Below, one piece after another: positions 1 to 8,531 of a stretch of DNA of 64,000 bases (position 1 is its first letter; each line of letters opens with the position of its first letter). A model generated the notes under the pieces. That model saw nothing but the letters and a program-made list of their open reading frames with translations. It made no database searches and had not been told where the DNA came from. A program made the position numbers and the translations under genes. The DNA is from Pelagimonas sp017744045 (GTDB lineage Bacteria; Pseudomonadota; Alphaproteobacteria; Rhodobacterales; Rhodobacteraceae): the NCBI RefSeq assembly GCF_017744045.1, contig NZ_JAGHRD010000009.1; one strand, written 5' to 3'.

Positions 1-1032
1 ATCCCCGGTGCCAACCCGCTGCGCCGCCCCGGTCAGACGCCCCACCGGGCGGCTGAGACGCTCGGCAAACCACAGCCCCGCCCAGGTAGCCGCCAGGATC
101 AGCAAGACCGCAAAGCCAAGGTAAAGCAGCGCAAAGTCAAACAAACGCCGCCCGCGTTCTGTTTCCTGTTGCTGATAGAAGCGCGCGGTTTCCTGAGTTT
201 CATCCAATAGTCGCAACAGTGCCCCGTCAACTTCGCGGCTGACATAAAGATAGCTGTCCGGAAAGGCGCGCAGCTGTATCAGCGCGCGCATCTCGTTGTT
301 CTCCCAATCCGGCACAAAGCTGACCGGCTCTTCGGTCAGAAGATCAAAGGCCGATTGCGGGGGGTGTTCGTAATCAAAAAGATAGCTGCGTTCGCCGCGC
401 ACTTGGATATCACCGGCGCTGTTGATCACATAGGCCTCGCGCAGACCGCGCTGGATCTGGCCCTGCCCCTGGCTGAGATCCTGGCGCAGCTCACCGCTAT
501 CGGCAAAGGGGCGGCCGCGCTGTTTGGCGTCCAGAAAACTCGCCAGCGCCCAGACGTCCTGGGACAGGCCATTGCGCAGCTCTTCGTTATAGGATTCAGC
601 CGCCGCCAGCGACGCGCCAACCACGTTTTGCACCCGGCTGGAAAACCAGGTCTCAAGGCCGATATTGAGGGTCAGAACCGCGAAAACCGCCACGGTGACC
701 GTCGGCAACAGCGCCATCAGCGCAAAGGCCGCCGTCAATCGAAGGTGCAGGCGGGATCCCGCCGATTTGGCACGCCGCGCCGCCACCATGCGCGCCACAC
801 GCCCCAAAACCATCGAGGCGAGGATCATCACATAGACCAGGTCAGCAAGAATGATCAGGCGCAGGCTAAGCGAGTTTGCCCGCGCGTCCCAAGGCCCCAT
901 CACCAGAAAGGTGACAAGCGCCAAAAGCGGGCCCAGCGTTACAATCGCCAACGACAAAGCGTTCTGCGCGCGACGTGACCGCCGCATACGACTAATCCGA
1001 GCCCAATTCCAGGAGCGTGCCCGTGTGGCCAC
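1..1032 (-). CDS. ntrY: Nitrogen regulation sensor histidine kinase NtrY, N-terminal part
   Basis: This membrane sensor kinase partners with a response regulator in nitrogen signalling. Only the N-terminal 344 codons are inside the window; the kinase core lies beyond base 1. The reading frame shows three hydrophobic segments (about residues 25-45, 60-79, 100-125), a periplasmic sensor stretch, a fourth membrane segment near residues 300-325 and the first part of a HAMP linker (ERLSRPVGRLT). I place the start at a GTG at 1032 because AAGAGG lies 7-9 bases upstream; an ATG at 987 is the alternative. It follows ntrC by about 110 bases on the same strand, the order seen in Rhodobacter relatives. 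The family call rests on topology, HAMP and context, since no catalytic residue is visible. Confidence 0.85.
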   Translation of the reverse strand, partial: MATRARSWNWARISRMRRSRRAQNALSLAIVTLGPLLALVTFLVMGPWDARANSLSLRLIILADLVYVMILASMVLGRVARMVAARRAKSAGSRLHLRLTAAFALMALLPTVTVAVFAVLTLNIGLETWFSSRVQNVVGASLAAAESYNEELRNGLSQDVWALASFLDAKQRGRPFADSGELRQDLSQGQGQIQRGLREAYVINSAGDIQVRGERSYLFDYEHPPQSAFDLLTEEPVSFVPDWENNEMRALIQLRAFPDSYLYVSREVDGALLRLLDETQETARFYQQQETERGRRLFDFALLYLGFAVLLILAATWAGLWFAERLSRPVGRLTGAAQRVGTGD

Positions 1033-1143
1033 AGCCAAACCTCTTACTGATGTGCCGAGGTTGGGTTCCCTCCCCCAGCGACCGCCATATTTTGTGGTCT
1101 TTCCAACACAGCCAAGCATTGGCGCCACAGTTATGTGGCCCTT

Positions 1144-2517
1144 TTACATCAATTTGCGGCGGCGTGTCACGTGAATATCGAGTTCGGTGATTTTCTTTCT
1201 CAGCGTATTGCGGTTGATGCCCAGCAAATCCGCACACTTCGCCTGATTCCCGCCGGTCGCTTCCAAAGCGATCTCAATCAGCGGGGCCTCGACCTCGCGC
1301 AGGATACGGCCATAAAGGCCGGGAGGCGGCAGCATCGCGCCATGCAGGTCGAAATAGCGGCGCAAATGGCGCGCGACACTGTCGGCCAGTTTATCACCAT
1401 CGCCACCGCGCAGAACCGGGCCGGTTTCCGGTTGGTTGCCCAGAATGGTCTCAACCTCAGAGCGGCTGATTTCCTCATTGCGGCTGGTCAGGCTTAACCG
1501 GCGCACGGCATTTTCCAATTGCCGCACATTGCCCGGCCAGGAATAGACGCGGAACAGTTCGGTCGCCCCCTCGGACATGACGCGATGCGGCGCGCCTTCG
1601 CGCTCTGCCCGCGCCAGAAAGTGGTCAACCAGCAGCGGGATATCCTCGACCCGTTCGCGCAAGCCCGGCACTTCGATCGCGGCCCCATCAAGGCGATAGA
1701 ACAGATCCTTGCGCACCTTGCCCTCTTCGATCAGGGCGGTTGGGTCATATTGTGACGAGGCGATAAAGCGCGGCACGTGATCGCCCGGCACATCCATCAT
1801 ACGCACGATGCGGCCCTGCACCTCGTCGTCAATATCAGCGATTTCATCGATCAAGAGCGTACCACCGCGCACCCGCGCCAGGACACGGGCCGGCCCATCA
1901 AGGTCGGTCAAATCCGCGCCGGTGACGGTGACAAATGGCAGGCTGCGTCGATCCGAAAAATCGTGCAACGCCTTGGCAATCACAGATTTCCCGGTGCCGC
2001 TCTCACCAGTGACCAAGACCGGCAAATCGGTATTCATCACCCGCGCGACCAAACGGTACAGCGCCTGCATGACCGGGGTTTTCCCGACCAAGGGCAGCTC
2101 TTCGGGCGCGTCGGCCTTGGCCACCGGCTCCTCGCGACGCGGGGCGCGGTTGCGGGTGTCCAGCGCCTTGGCCGTGCGCTTCATCAGGTCCGGCAGGTCA
2201 AACGGTTTGGGCAGGTAATCATAGGCCTCGGCCTCAGCCGCCTGAATGGCCGTCATGATGGTGTTCTGCGCCGAGATCACGATCACCGGTAGGCCGGGGC
2301 GATCTTCTGAGATCTTGGGCAGCATCTCCAACCCGTTGCCATCGGGCATGACGACATCGGAAATCACCACATCGCCCTTGCCCTCGCCCACCCAGCGCAT
2401 CAGCGTGGTCAAGCTTGAAGTTGCATGCACCTTACAGCCCGCCCGGGTCAGCGCCTGGGTCAGAACGGTGCGAATTGTGCGGTCGTCATCAGCGACAAGG
2501 ACGGTGCCATCCATCAC
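1144..2517 (-). CDS. ntrC: Nitrogen assimilation response regulator NtrC lacking the GAFTGA loop
   Basis: Response regulator of the NtrB/NtrC two-component system that activates nitrogen-scavenging genes. Residues 1-120 are a receiver domain with the phospho-acceptor Asp54 in VVISDVVMP; residues 145-370 are an AAA+ domain with Walker A GESGTGKS (171-178) and Walker B LLIDEI (221-226); the last 45 residues form a Fis-type helix-turn-helix. The segment between Walker A and Walker B is about 20 residues shorter than in enteric NtrC, and the sigma-54 contact motif GAFTGA is absent. Rhodobacter capsulatus NtrC has the same deletion and is known to activate the sigma-70 holoenzyme, so the same is inferred here. 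It overlaps ntrB by 4 bases, implying translational coupling. Confidence 0.96.
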   Translation of the reverse strand: MMDGTVLVADDDRTIRTVLTQALTRAGCKVHATSSLTTLMRWVGEGKGDVVISDVVMPDGNGLEMLPKISEDRPGLPVIVISAQNTIMTAIQAAEAEAYDYLPKPFDLPDLMKRTAKALDTRNRAPRREEPVAKADAPEELPLVGKTPVMQALYRLVARVMNTDLPVLVTGESGTGKSVIAKALHDFSDRRSLPFVTVTGADLTDLDGPARVLARVRGGTLLIDEIADIDDEVQGRIVRMMDVPGDHVPRFIASSQYDPTALIEEGKVRKDLFYRLDGAAIEVPGLRERVEDIPLLVDHFLARAEREGAPHRVMSEGATELFRVYSWPGNVRQLENAVRRLSLTSRNEEISRSEVETILGNQPETGPVLRGGDGDKLADSVARHLRRYFDLHGAMLPPPGLYGRILREVEAPLIEIALEATGGNQAKCADLLGINRNTLRKKITELDIHVTRRRKLM

Positions 2518-3608
2518 TTGATCTCCTTAGATTTGCCCTTTGCAGGGGTTCCGGTTGCGCGTGGCAACGAGATGCGAAAAACGGTGCGGCCGGGGACGCT
2601 ATCCACCGAGATCCAACCGTCATGGTCTGAAATAATCTTACTCACGAGGGCAAGGCCCAGCCCGGTGCCGTTTTCCCGGCCCGAGACAAACGGGTCAAAG
2701 ATGTCCGAAGCAATCTCGGGCGGCAGGCCTTTGCCATCATCGATCACCTCGATCTGAAGTGGCAAAACCTGCGCCGACCCGTCCGGGCGACGGGTGCGGA
2801 AACTGTGATCGTAATAGGTGTGCAAACGAATGGTTCCACCTTTGGAATCAGCCGCTTCTGAGGCGTTCTTTAACAGGTTCAACACCACTTGCAGCAGTTG
2901 ATCCGGGTCACCCAGCGCCATGGGCAGCGAGGGGTCGTAATCCTCGATGATCGACATGTGACCGCCAAAGCCCAGCAAGGCCGAGCGGCGCGCACGATCC
3001 AACACATCGTGAATGTTCACCTCGCGCCGTTCGGGCACCGAGAGATTTCCGAACTGTTCGACCTGCTCCAGCAATTTGACGATGCGGCGGGTTTCTTCGA
3101 CGATGAGATCGGTGAATTCGAGATCCTCAGCCGGGAGATTCATCGACAAAAGCTGTGCCGCGCCGGTGATCCCTGCCAACGGGTTCTTGATTTCATGGGC
3201 CAGCATCTCGGCCATGCCAATGGCGGATTTGGCAGCGGATTTCACCGAATGGTTCTGCGTCATCCGCCCTGCCAATTCGCGCGGCGAAATCAGCATCATC
3301 ATCCAGTTTTCTTGCCCTTGCAGCGGCGCAATCTGAAGGTTGCAAACCAAAGGCGCGCGGTTGCCGGTGCCCACATCAACGTCATTCACAAACAGCGCCG
3401 TGCCATGATCCCGCGCCCGGGCAAAACTTTCCTCAAGCGGCGCATCCACATGAATACGGTCCCAGATCGGGTGACCCAACAGCGACTTCGCCGAAGAATT
3501 CATAAAGCCTTCGGCGGCGGGATTGACCCCGCCAATCCTTTCATCAGGGTCGATCAGAACCGCCGGAACCGGCAGCGAGGACCAAATCGGATCTGTTGAG
3601 TTGCTCAT
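2514..3608 (-). CDS. ntrB: Nitrogen regulation histidine kinase NtrB
   Basis: Soluble PAS-type histidine kinase that phosphorylates NtrC when nitrogen is limiting and is controlled by PII in characterised relatives. An N-terminal PAS domain (about residues 5-110) is followed by a HisKA segment with the phospho-accepting His138 in AHEIKNPLAG, the N box VLNLLKNASEA and the ATP-binding glycine boxes DDGKGLP and GTGLGLAL. I use the ATG at 3608, which overlaps the nifR3 stop codon as ATGA and leaves a protein of 364 residues; an in-frame ATG five codons upstream is less likely. The 3' end overlaps ntrC. Confidence 0.96.
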   Translation of the reverse strand: MSNSTDPIWSSLPVPAVLIDPDERIGGVNPAAEGFMNSSAKSLLGHPIWDRIHVDAPLEESFARARDHGTALFVNDVDVGTGNRAPLVCNLQIAPLQGQENWMMMLISPRELAGRMTQNHSVKSAAKSAIGMAEMLAHEIKNPLAGITGAAQLLSMNLPAEDLEFTDLIVEETRRIVKLLEQVEQFGNLSVPERREVNIHDVLDRARRSALLGFGGHMSIIEDYDPSLPMALGDPDQLLQVVLNLLKNASEAADSKGGTIRLHTYYDHSFRTRRPDGSAQVLPLQIEVIDDGKGLPPEIASDIFDPFVSGRENGTGLGLALVSKIISDHDGWISVDSVPGRTVFRISLPRATGTPAKGKSKEIK

Positions 3609-4588
3609 GCCGCCTGCTCCCATTCCGGAGCTACGGCGTCTTGTAACAATGACAAGACACGCTTGGGGTCTTTTTCGGTCAAAACCCGCTGGCGCAAGGC
3701 GCGCGGCGTTGCGGCGCGATCCATATACCAGCCCAAATGTTTGCGCGCGACACGGTTGCCCAATACCGCGCCGTAAAAGCTTAGCATATCTTCGTAATGC
3801 CCTGATACCATGTCATAAAAGGCAAAGCCCTGCGGAATTTGCGGCATTGGCGTTCCATAAAGTGCGGCGGAAATTTCCGCCAGTTTCCACGGGGCCCCTT
3901 GCGCCCCACGCCCCACCATGACGCCATCCGCGCCCGAGGCGCGCAAAGCCGCATTGGCCGCGCCTGCGCCGACAATATCGCCATTGGCAATCAGCGGCAC
4001 ATCAATGGCGTCGCGCACGGCACGGATCGCCTGCCAATTGGCACGCCCCTTGTAAAACTGACAGCGGGTGCGACCATGGATCACCACCATCTGCACCCCA
4101 GCCCCAACCGCGCGCGCCGCCAGTTCGGGCGCGTTGATTGACCCATCATCCCAGCCAAGCCGCGTCTTCAATGTCACGGGCAGATCCACAGCGGAGACCA
4201 CCGCCTCGATCAATTTCAACGCATGGTCCGGCACCTGCATCAGGGCAGAGCCCGACCAGCCGCCGGTGACCTTTTTCGCCGGGCAGCCCATATTAATGTC
4301 AATGACGCGCGCGCCCATATCGGCGACCATGCGCGCCGCTTCGGCCATGGCCTCTGCCTCGCGCCCGGCGATTTGGACGGACGTGTTTTCGATCTGCGCG
4401 CCAAGCTCGGCCTTTTCCCGCGTGCCAGGGCGTGCGGTCAGGAATTCGCCACTGGCGATCATCTCGGACACCACAAGGCCAGCGCCAAAACGGGACACCA
4501 GATTGCGAAACGGCAAGTCGGTGATTCCCGCCAAAGGGGCCAACATAACTGGGGTCAAAATGTCTTGTTTTCCGAGAGAAAAGCCCAA
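3605..4588 (-). CDS. nifR3: tRNA-dihydrouridine synthase NifR3 (Dus family)
   Basis: FMN-dependent TIM-barrel enzyme that reduces uridine to dihydrouridine in tRNA. The N-terminus VMLAPLAGITDLPFR, the catalytic-cysteine region INMGCPAKKVTGG and the phosphate-binding stretch IANGDIVG are typical of DusB/NifR3. At 327 residues it has the usual length. It is the first gene of nifR3-ntrB-ntrC, an operon known from Rhodobacter capsulatus; the tie to nitrogen control is one of operon position rather than a known shared reaction. The upstream region is shared divergently with ispDF. Confidence 0.95.
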   Translation of the reverse strand: MGFSLGKQDILTPVMLAPLAGITDLPFRNLVSRFGAGLVVSEMIASGEFLTARPGTREKAELGAQIENTSVQIAGREAEAMAEAARMVADMGARVIDINMGCPAKKVTGGWSGSALMQVPDHALKLIEAVVSAVDLPVTLKTRLGWDDGSINAPELAARAVGAGVQMVVIHGRTRCQFYKGRANWQAIRAVRDAIDVPLIANGDIVGAGAANAALRASGADGVMVGRGAQGAPWKLAEISAALYGTPMPQIPQGFAFYDMVSGHYEDMLSFYGAVLGNRVARKHLGWYMDRAATPRALRQRVLTEKDPKRVLSLLQDAVAPEWEQAA

Positions 4589-4772
4589 ACGCTTAATCCT
4601 TGTGCAGTGCTACTGGAGTAGCCCTTGTGACGGTACACTACAATATTTCAAGCCGTTTTTACCTATTGCAGCGCAGCATTTCGCGCCACTTGCCTAATTT
4701 TTAATCACACGTCTTGGCCGATTGCAGTCGCAGACAGGCCAGCCTAAACCTAACCTGCAATCAGGAGTGCGC
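4589..4772. promoter_or_regulatory. Divergent intergenic region nifR3 / ispDF
   Basis: These 184 bases separate two divergent operons and must hold both promoters. A 14-base inverted repeat (GCTACT-GG-AGTAGC, 4609-4622) lies 21 bases upstream of the nifR3 start and could be an operator. The right half is T/A-richer, and CAGGAG at 4761-4766 is the ispDF ribosome-binding site. No convincing -35/-10 pair could be assigned. Confidence 0.4.
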
Positions 4773-5915
4773 ATGAAAACAGCAGCTATCATCGTTGCCG
4801 CAGGCCGGGGGCGGCGCGCGGGCGGTCCGACCCCCAAACAATGGCAGATCATCGCCGGAAAACCCGTGGCGCGCTGGACGCTTGAGGCTTTCTCCGATCT
4901 CGACAGGCTGGTCATGGTCATTCATCCCGATGATGAAGAGATCGCGCGCGAGGTGGCCACAGGGTTGGATGTCACTTTGTTGCATGGGGCCTCGGAACGC
5001 GCCGGTTCCGTGCGCAACGGGCTTGAGGCTTTGGCCGATGCGCCCCCTGATACCGTGCTGATCCACGATGTCGCCCGCCCCTGTCTCCCCTGGTCCGTGG
5101 CGGAGTCGGTTTTGGCAGCGCTGGAAACACATCCCGGCGCGGCCCCGGCCCTTGCGGTCACAGACGCGCTGTGGACCGGAGCCGATGGCCAAGTCACCGG
5201 CACCCAGGACCGGACGGGCCTCTATCGCGCTCAAACGCCGCAAGGGTTTCGCTATCCTGACATTCTGAACGCCCATCGCACCCATCACGGCAGCGCCGCC
5301 GATGATGTCGAAGTGGCGCGCGCGGCTGGTTTGCAGGTTGCCATTGTGCAAGGCAACGCGCAAAACCTCAAAATCACCAATCCCGGCGATTTCGACCGGG
5401 CGGCAGAGATCTTGGCCAAGCAGGAGCGCAGCACAGTGGATATTCGGTTGGGCAATGGGTTTGACGTGCATGCCTTTGAAGAGGGCGACCATGTTATTTT
5501 GTGCGGCGTCAAGATCCCACATAACAAGGCGCTCAAGGGGCATAGTGATGCCGATGTGGGCATGCATGCGGTGACCGACGCGATCTATGGCGCTCTGGCC
5601 GAAGGTGACATTGGCCGCCACTTCCCGCCCTCTGACCCGCAATGGAAAGGCGCGGCAAGCGAGATTTTCCTCAAACATGCGGTGGATCTGGCGCGAGAAC
5701 GCGGGTTTGAGATTTCCAACGTGGATTGCACCCTGATCTGCGAGCGTCCCAAGGTCGGCCCGCACGCCGCGGCGATGATGGACGAGATGGGGCGGATCAT
5801 GGGGCTGTCCCCTGACCGGGTATCGATCAAGGCCACCACCTCGGAACAGCTCGGCTTTACCGGCCGCGAAGAAGGCATCGCTGCCATCGCCACAGCCACT
5901 CTGGTGAAACCATGA
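4773..5915 (+). CDS. ispDF: Bifunctional IspD/IspF isoprenoid enzyme
   Basis: One protein of 380 residues carrying two non-consecutive steps of the MEP pathway. Residues 1 to about 220 are the IspD cytidylyltransferase with the nucleotide-binding N-terminus VAAGRGRRAGGPTPKQW. Residues from about 222 form IspF (MECDP synthase), opening with IRLGNGFDVHAF; the metal-binding Asp and His of DVH and the HSDADV motif are present. The fusion is common in alphaproteobacteria. The start at 4773 is preceded by CAGGAG, whereas the longer open frame has no such site. The 3' end overlaps pgpA by 4 bases (ATGA). Confidence 0.97.
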   Translation: MKTAAIIVAAGRGRRAGGPTPKQWQIIAGKPVARWTLEAFSDLDRLVMVIHPDDEEIAREVATGLDVTLLHGASERAGSVRNGLEALADAPPDTVLIHDVARPCLPWSVAESVLAALETHPGAAPALAVTDALWTGADGQVTGTQDRTGLYRAQTPQGFRYPDILNAHRTHHGSAADDVEVARAAGLQVAIVQGNAQNLKITNPGDFDRAAEILAKQERSTVDIRLGNGFDVHAFEEGDHVILCGVKIPHNKALKGHSDADVGMHAVTDAIYGALAEGDIGRHFPPSDPQWKGAASEIFLKHAVDLARERGFEISNVDCTLICERPKVGPHAAAMMDEMGRIMGLSPDRVSIKATTSEQLGFTGREEGIAAIATATLVKP

Positions 5916-6415
5916 GAGCCCTTGCGCGCGCCATCGGCTCCCTTGGCTATGTCGGTTTTCTGAAACCAGCCCCCGGCACCTGGGGGTCCGCCGCCGCGCT
6001 GCCCTTGGCGGCGCTGGTGCATTATTATGGCGGCTTTTACTTGCTCGCCGCCCTGACGGTCGTGGCCTTTGTGATTGGCTGGTGGGCAACCAAAATCATC
6101 ACTTCAGGCGCACGCAGCTCCAAAGATCACGACCCAAGCTGGGTGGTGATCGACGAGTTGGTCGGCCAATGGATCGCTCTCTTTCCGGTCAGCTTGGCGG
6201 CAGAACATCTGGATATGGAGATCTTTACCTTTTGGCCCGGTTGGATCACCGCCTTTCTCCTGTTCCGCCTGTTTGACATCGTCAAACCCCATTGGATTGG
6301 TGCCATGGACGAACTCGGCACGCCTCTGGGTGTGATGCTGGATGATGTGGTCGCCGGTATCTATGCGGCGGGCGGCGTTTTGGGCCTGGCCTATCTCTAT
6401 CACGAGGTGATCTGA
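5912..6415 (+). CDS. pgpA: Phosphatidylglycerophosphatase A
   Basis: Inner-membrane phosphatase that converts phosphatidylglycerol phosphate to phosphatidylglycerol. The 167-residue protein has the conserved N-terminal KPAPGTWGS, the acidic motif DHDPSWVVIDELVGQW near residues 71-86, FRLFDIVKP near 120 and a C-terminal DD, with four hydrophobic segments. It overlaps ispDF by 4 bases and is followed after one base by pncC, so the three are probably one transcript. Confidence 0.95.
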   Translation: MRALARAIGSLGYVGFLKPAPGTWGSAAALPLAALVHYYGGFYLLAALTVVAFVIGWWATKIITSGARSSKDHDPSWVVIDELVGQWIALFPVSLAAEHLDMEIFTFWPGWITAFLLFRLFDIVKPHWIGAMDELGTPLGVMLDDVVAGIYAAGGVLGLAYLYHEVI

Positions 6416-6416
6416 C

Positions 6417-6887
6417 ATGACCGCCCCGCTCGCCCCCCGCATTCTGGAACGCGCCAAAGCCCAAGGCAAAACCGTAACCTGCGCCGAAAGCTGCACCGGC
6501 GGCATGGTTGCGGCGGCCCTCACAGATATTGCCGGCAGCTCGGCCATTTTCGAACGTGGCTTTGTCACCTATTCCAACACCGCCAAACAAGACATGCTTG
6601 GCGTCCTGCCCGACACGCTTCAGGCTTTTGGCGCGGTCAGCGAAGAGGTGGCACGGGAAATGGCCAATGGCGCGCTGCATGCCGCAAAGGCGGATATCGC
6701 GGTGGCCGTCAGCGGCATTGCAGGTCCTGGCGGGTCCGAACACAAACCAGAGGGGCGCGTGTGTTTTGCTCTGGCAACCGCTCAAGGCACCCATACTGAG
6801 ACAATCGAATTCGGAGCCCTTGGCCGCGCCCAGGTGCGTAACAAAGCCAAAGACCACGCTCTCTCTCTCATCCTCCGCGCCCTATAA
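6417..6887 (+). CDS. pncC: Nicotinamide-nucleotide amidase (CinA C-terminal domain protein)
   Basis: Stand-alone CinA C-terminal domain of 156 residues, predicted to deamidate nicotinamide mononucleotide to nicotinate mononucleotide for NAD recycling. The signature AESCTGGMVAAALTDIAGSS (from about residue 22) and VSGIAGPGG (from about 99) are intact, with the catalytic serine in the first. The N-terminal MoCF domain of full-length CinA is absent, as is common in proteobacteria. The start is one base beyond the pgpA stop. Confidence 0.93.
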   Translation: MTAPLAPRILERAKAQGKTVTCAESCTGGMVAAALTDIAGSSAIFERGFVTYSNTAKQDMLGVLPDTLQAFGAVSEEVAREMANGALHAAKADIAVAVSGIAGPGGSEHKPEGRVCFALATAQGTHTETIEFGALGRAQVRNKAKDHALSLILRAL

Positions 6888-6907
6888 GACCTGCATCAAA
6901 ATTCGCG

Positions 6908-6975
6908 TTTCTTCTTGGCCCAAATACTCCGGGGTGAATGCGCCTTTGGCGCAGAGGGGCAGCGCCCCTGGCCCC
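6908..6975 (+). repeat. Dispersed intergenic repeat, copy A
   Basis: Sits 20 bases after pncC. It consists of a conserved left part (CTTCTTGGCCCAAATACTCC), a variable inner hairpin (TGCGCC/GGCGCA) and a conserved right hairpin GGGGCAGCGCCCC at 6956-6968. The same architecture recurs at 15566-15632 (inverted) and 49156-49226. All copies lie just downstream of genes. The rest of this gap to 7165 is A/T-richer and holds the amtB promoter, with no other pattern seen. Confidence 0.7.
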
Positions 6976-7165
6976 GCCCGCGGCACGCGCAGGCAAAATT
7001 TCATTTTGCCTCTTTTTGAGCACATGCACGCAATCACCGCTTATTTTTTAGTCACTTCGCAAATTGCACGCTTTTTGACCAGCCAAAACCGCCCTTGCCG
7101 CTTTTTTCCCCACCCGAATCCCGCTTTGACCCTCTGCCAAACGGGACAAAGGGAAGGAAGAACCT

Positions 7166-8347
7166 ATGAACGGAGCGGATACCGCCTGGATCATCGTCGC
7201 GACAGCGCTGGTGCTCTTTATGACATTGCCGGGGCTGGCGCTGTTTTACGGCGGGCTTGTACGTGCCCGGAATGTGCTCAGCGTCTTCATGCATTGCTAT
7301 GCAATTGCCTGCTTGATGAGCGTTTTGTGGCTGGCCTTTGGCTATTCCATCGCCTTTGGCGGCGGCGAGACCGGATATTGGGGTGGGTTGGACAAGGCCT
7401 TTTTGAACGGTGTCACGGTTGACAGCCTGTCTGGCACCCTGCCCGAGATCCTGTTCTTTGCCTTTCAAATGACCTTTGCCATCATCACCCCGGCGCTGAT
7501 CGTCGGGGCCTATGTGGAGCGTGTCGGCTTTGGCTTTGTCCTGCTGTTTTCCGCACTCTGGATGCTGCTCTGCTACGCGCCTGTCGTGCATTGGATCTGG
7601 GGCGGCGGCATGTTGGCCGATGGCGGCATCTTTGGCGATAACGGCGTCAAAGACTTTGCTGGCGGTATTGTGGTGCACGAAACCGCCGGGATCGCAGCGC
7701 TGCTGATTGCTGTCTTCCTTGGCCCACGCAAGAACCAGAAAACCCCGCCACATAACCCCGGTTACGTGATGATTGGTGCTGCGATGCTCTGGGTCGGCTG
7801 GTTTGGCTTCAACGGTGGCTCGCAACTGGCTGCTGACGGTGGTGCCGCGCTGGCGCTGACCGTAACCCATATCTCGGCAGCCACCGCCTCTCTGACCTGG
7901 GCTCTGTGGGAAAAGATCAAATACGGCAAAGCCTCTTTGGTTGGTCTGGTCACCGGCACCATTGCTGGCCTTGCCTCGATCACCCCGGCCTCTGGCTTTG
8001 TTGGCCCGATCGAAGCCCTGGCCATCGGTGCCATCGCGGGTGTGCTCTGCCAAGAGGCTGTGACCCTGGTGCGCAATGTGCTCAAGATCGACGACACGCT
8101 TGACGTATTCGCCGTGCACGGTGTCGGCGGCATCTTTGGTACCATCATGATCGCGGTCTTTGGGGCCGGATCCTGGGCCGCACAGCTCGGCTCCCTTGCG
8201 ATTGTTGGTGTCTTCACCGTGGTGGTGACCGTGGTGCTGATCTTTGTTGTCAAAGCTATCACCCCGCTGCGCGTGGATGCCGAGACCGAAACCAACGGTC
8301 TGGATCTCTCGGTGCACGGCGAACGCGCCTACGATCACTCCAGCTGA
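7166..8347 (+). CDS. amtB: Ammonium transporter AmtB
   Basis: Inner-membrane ammonium channel of the Amt/Rh family, 393 residues with about eleven transmembrane helices. Conserved stretches include the N-terminal GLALFYGGLVRARNVLS, the pore region GGIVVHETAG with the first pore histidine, and AVHGVGGIFGT with the second. No cleavable signal is apparent and the mature-type N-terminus starts at once, as in many alphaproteobacterial members. The usual partner glnK is not next to it in this window. Expression under NtrC control is likely by family precedent, but I found no clear NtrC site. Confidence 0.96.
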   Translation: MNGADTAWIIVATALVLFMTLPGLALFYGGLVRARNVLSVFMHCYAIACLMSVLWLAFGYSIAFGGGETGYWGGLDKAFLNGVTVDSLSGTLPEILFFAFQMTFAIITPALIVGAYVERVGFGFVLLFSALWMLLCYAPVVHWIWGGGMLADGGIFGDNGVKDFAGGIVVHETAGIAALLIAVFLGPRKNQKTPPHNPGYVMIGAAMLWVGWFGFNGGSQLAADGGAALALTVTHISAATASLTWALWEKIKYGKASLVGLVTGTIAGLASITPASGFVGPIEALAIGAIAGVLCQEAVTLVRNVLKIDDTLDVFAVHGVGGIFGTIMIAVFGAGSWAAQLGSLAIVGVFTVVVTVVLIFVVKAITPLRVDAETETNGLDLSVHGERAYDHSS

Positions 8348-8372
8348 TATCGCAGCTTTCGCAATCAGCCTT

Positions 8373-8401
8373 ACGGGTCCCGTCCAACGGGGCCCGTTTT
8401 T
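8373..8401 (+). terminator. Rho-independent terminator of amtB
   Basis: A 10-base-pair stem (ACGGGTCCCG / CGGGGCCCGT, one G-U pair) with loop TCCAA begins 26 bases after the amtB stop and runs straight into TTTTTG. Confidence 0.85.
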
Positions 8402-8412
8402 GTTTTCGATAT

Positions 8413-8447
8413 GGAAACAACGTGCCTTGCGTTTCCAAAAAGGAAAC
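8413..8447. promoter_or_regulatory. Putative operator, three GGAAAC half-sites
   Basis: GGAAAC at 8413-8418 is followed by a perfect 17-base palindrome GTTTCCAAAAAGGAAAC at 8431-8447. The cluster lies about 85-120 bases before the LuxR gene and just after the amtB terminator, so it most likely controls the LuxR gene, possibly by autoregulation. The regulator is inferred. Confidence 0.5.
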
Positions 8448-8531
8448 AAGCAGCCCAACACGCTCCGCTGCGTAAAGCTATGGATTTTCCCGATTATCTG
8501 CTAAAGATTTAGTTCAGGAGGGGGCGCACAG

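Noticed and set aside
4761..6089. 442-codon minus-strand frame opposite ispDF
   Set aside because: Shadow of ispDF with no conserved features.
7052..8461. 469-codon open frame on the minus strand opposite amtB
   Set aside because: It is antisense to a clear Amt transporter, has no recognisable domain and a composition typical of GC-rich shadow frames.
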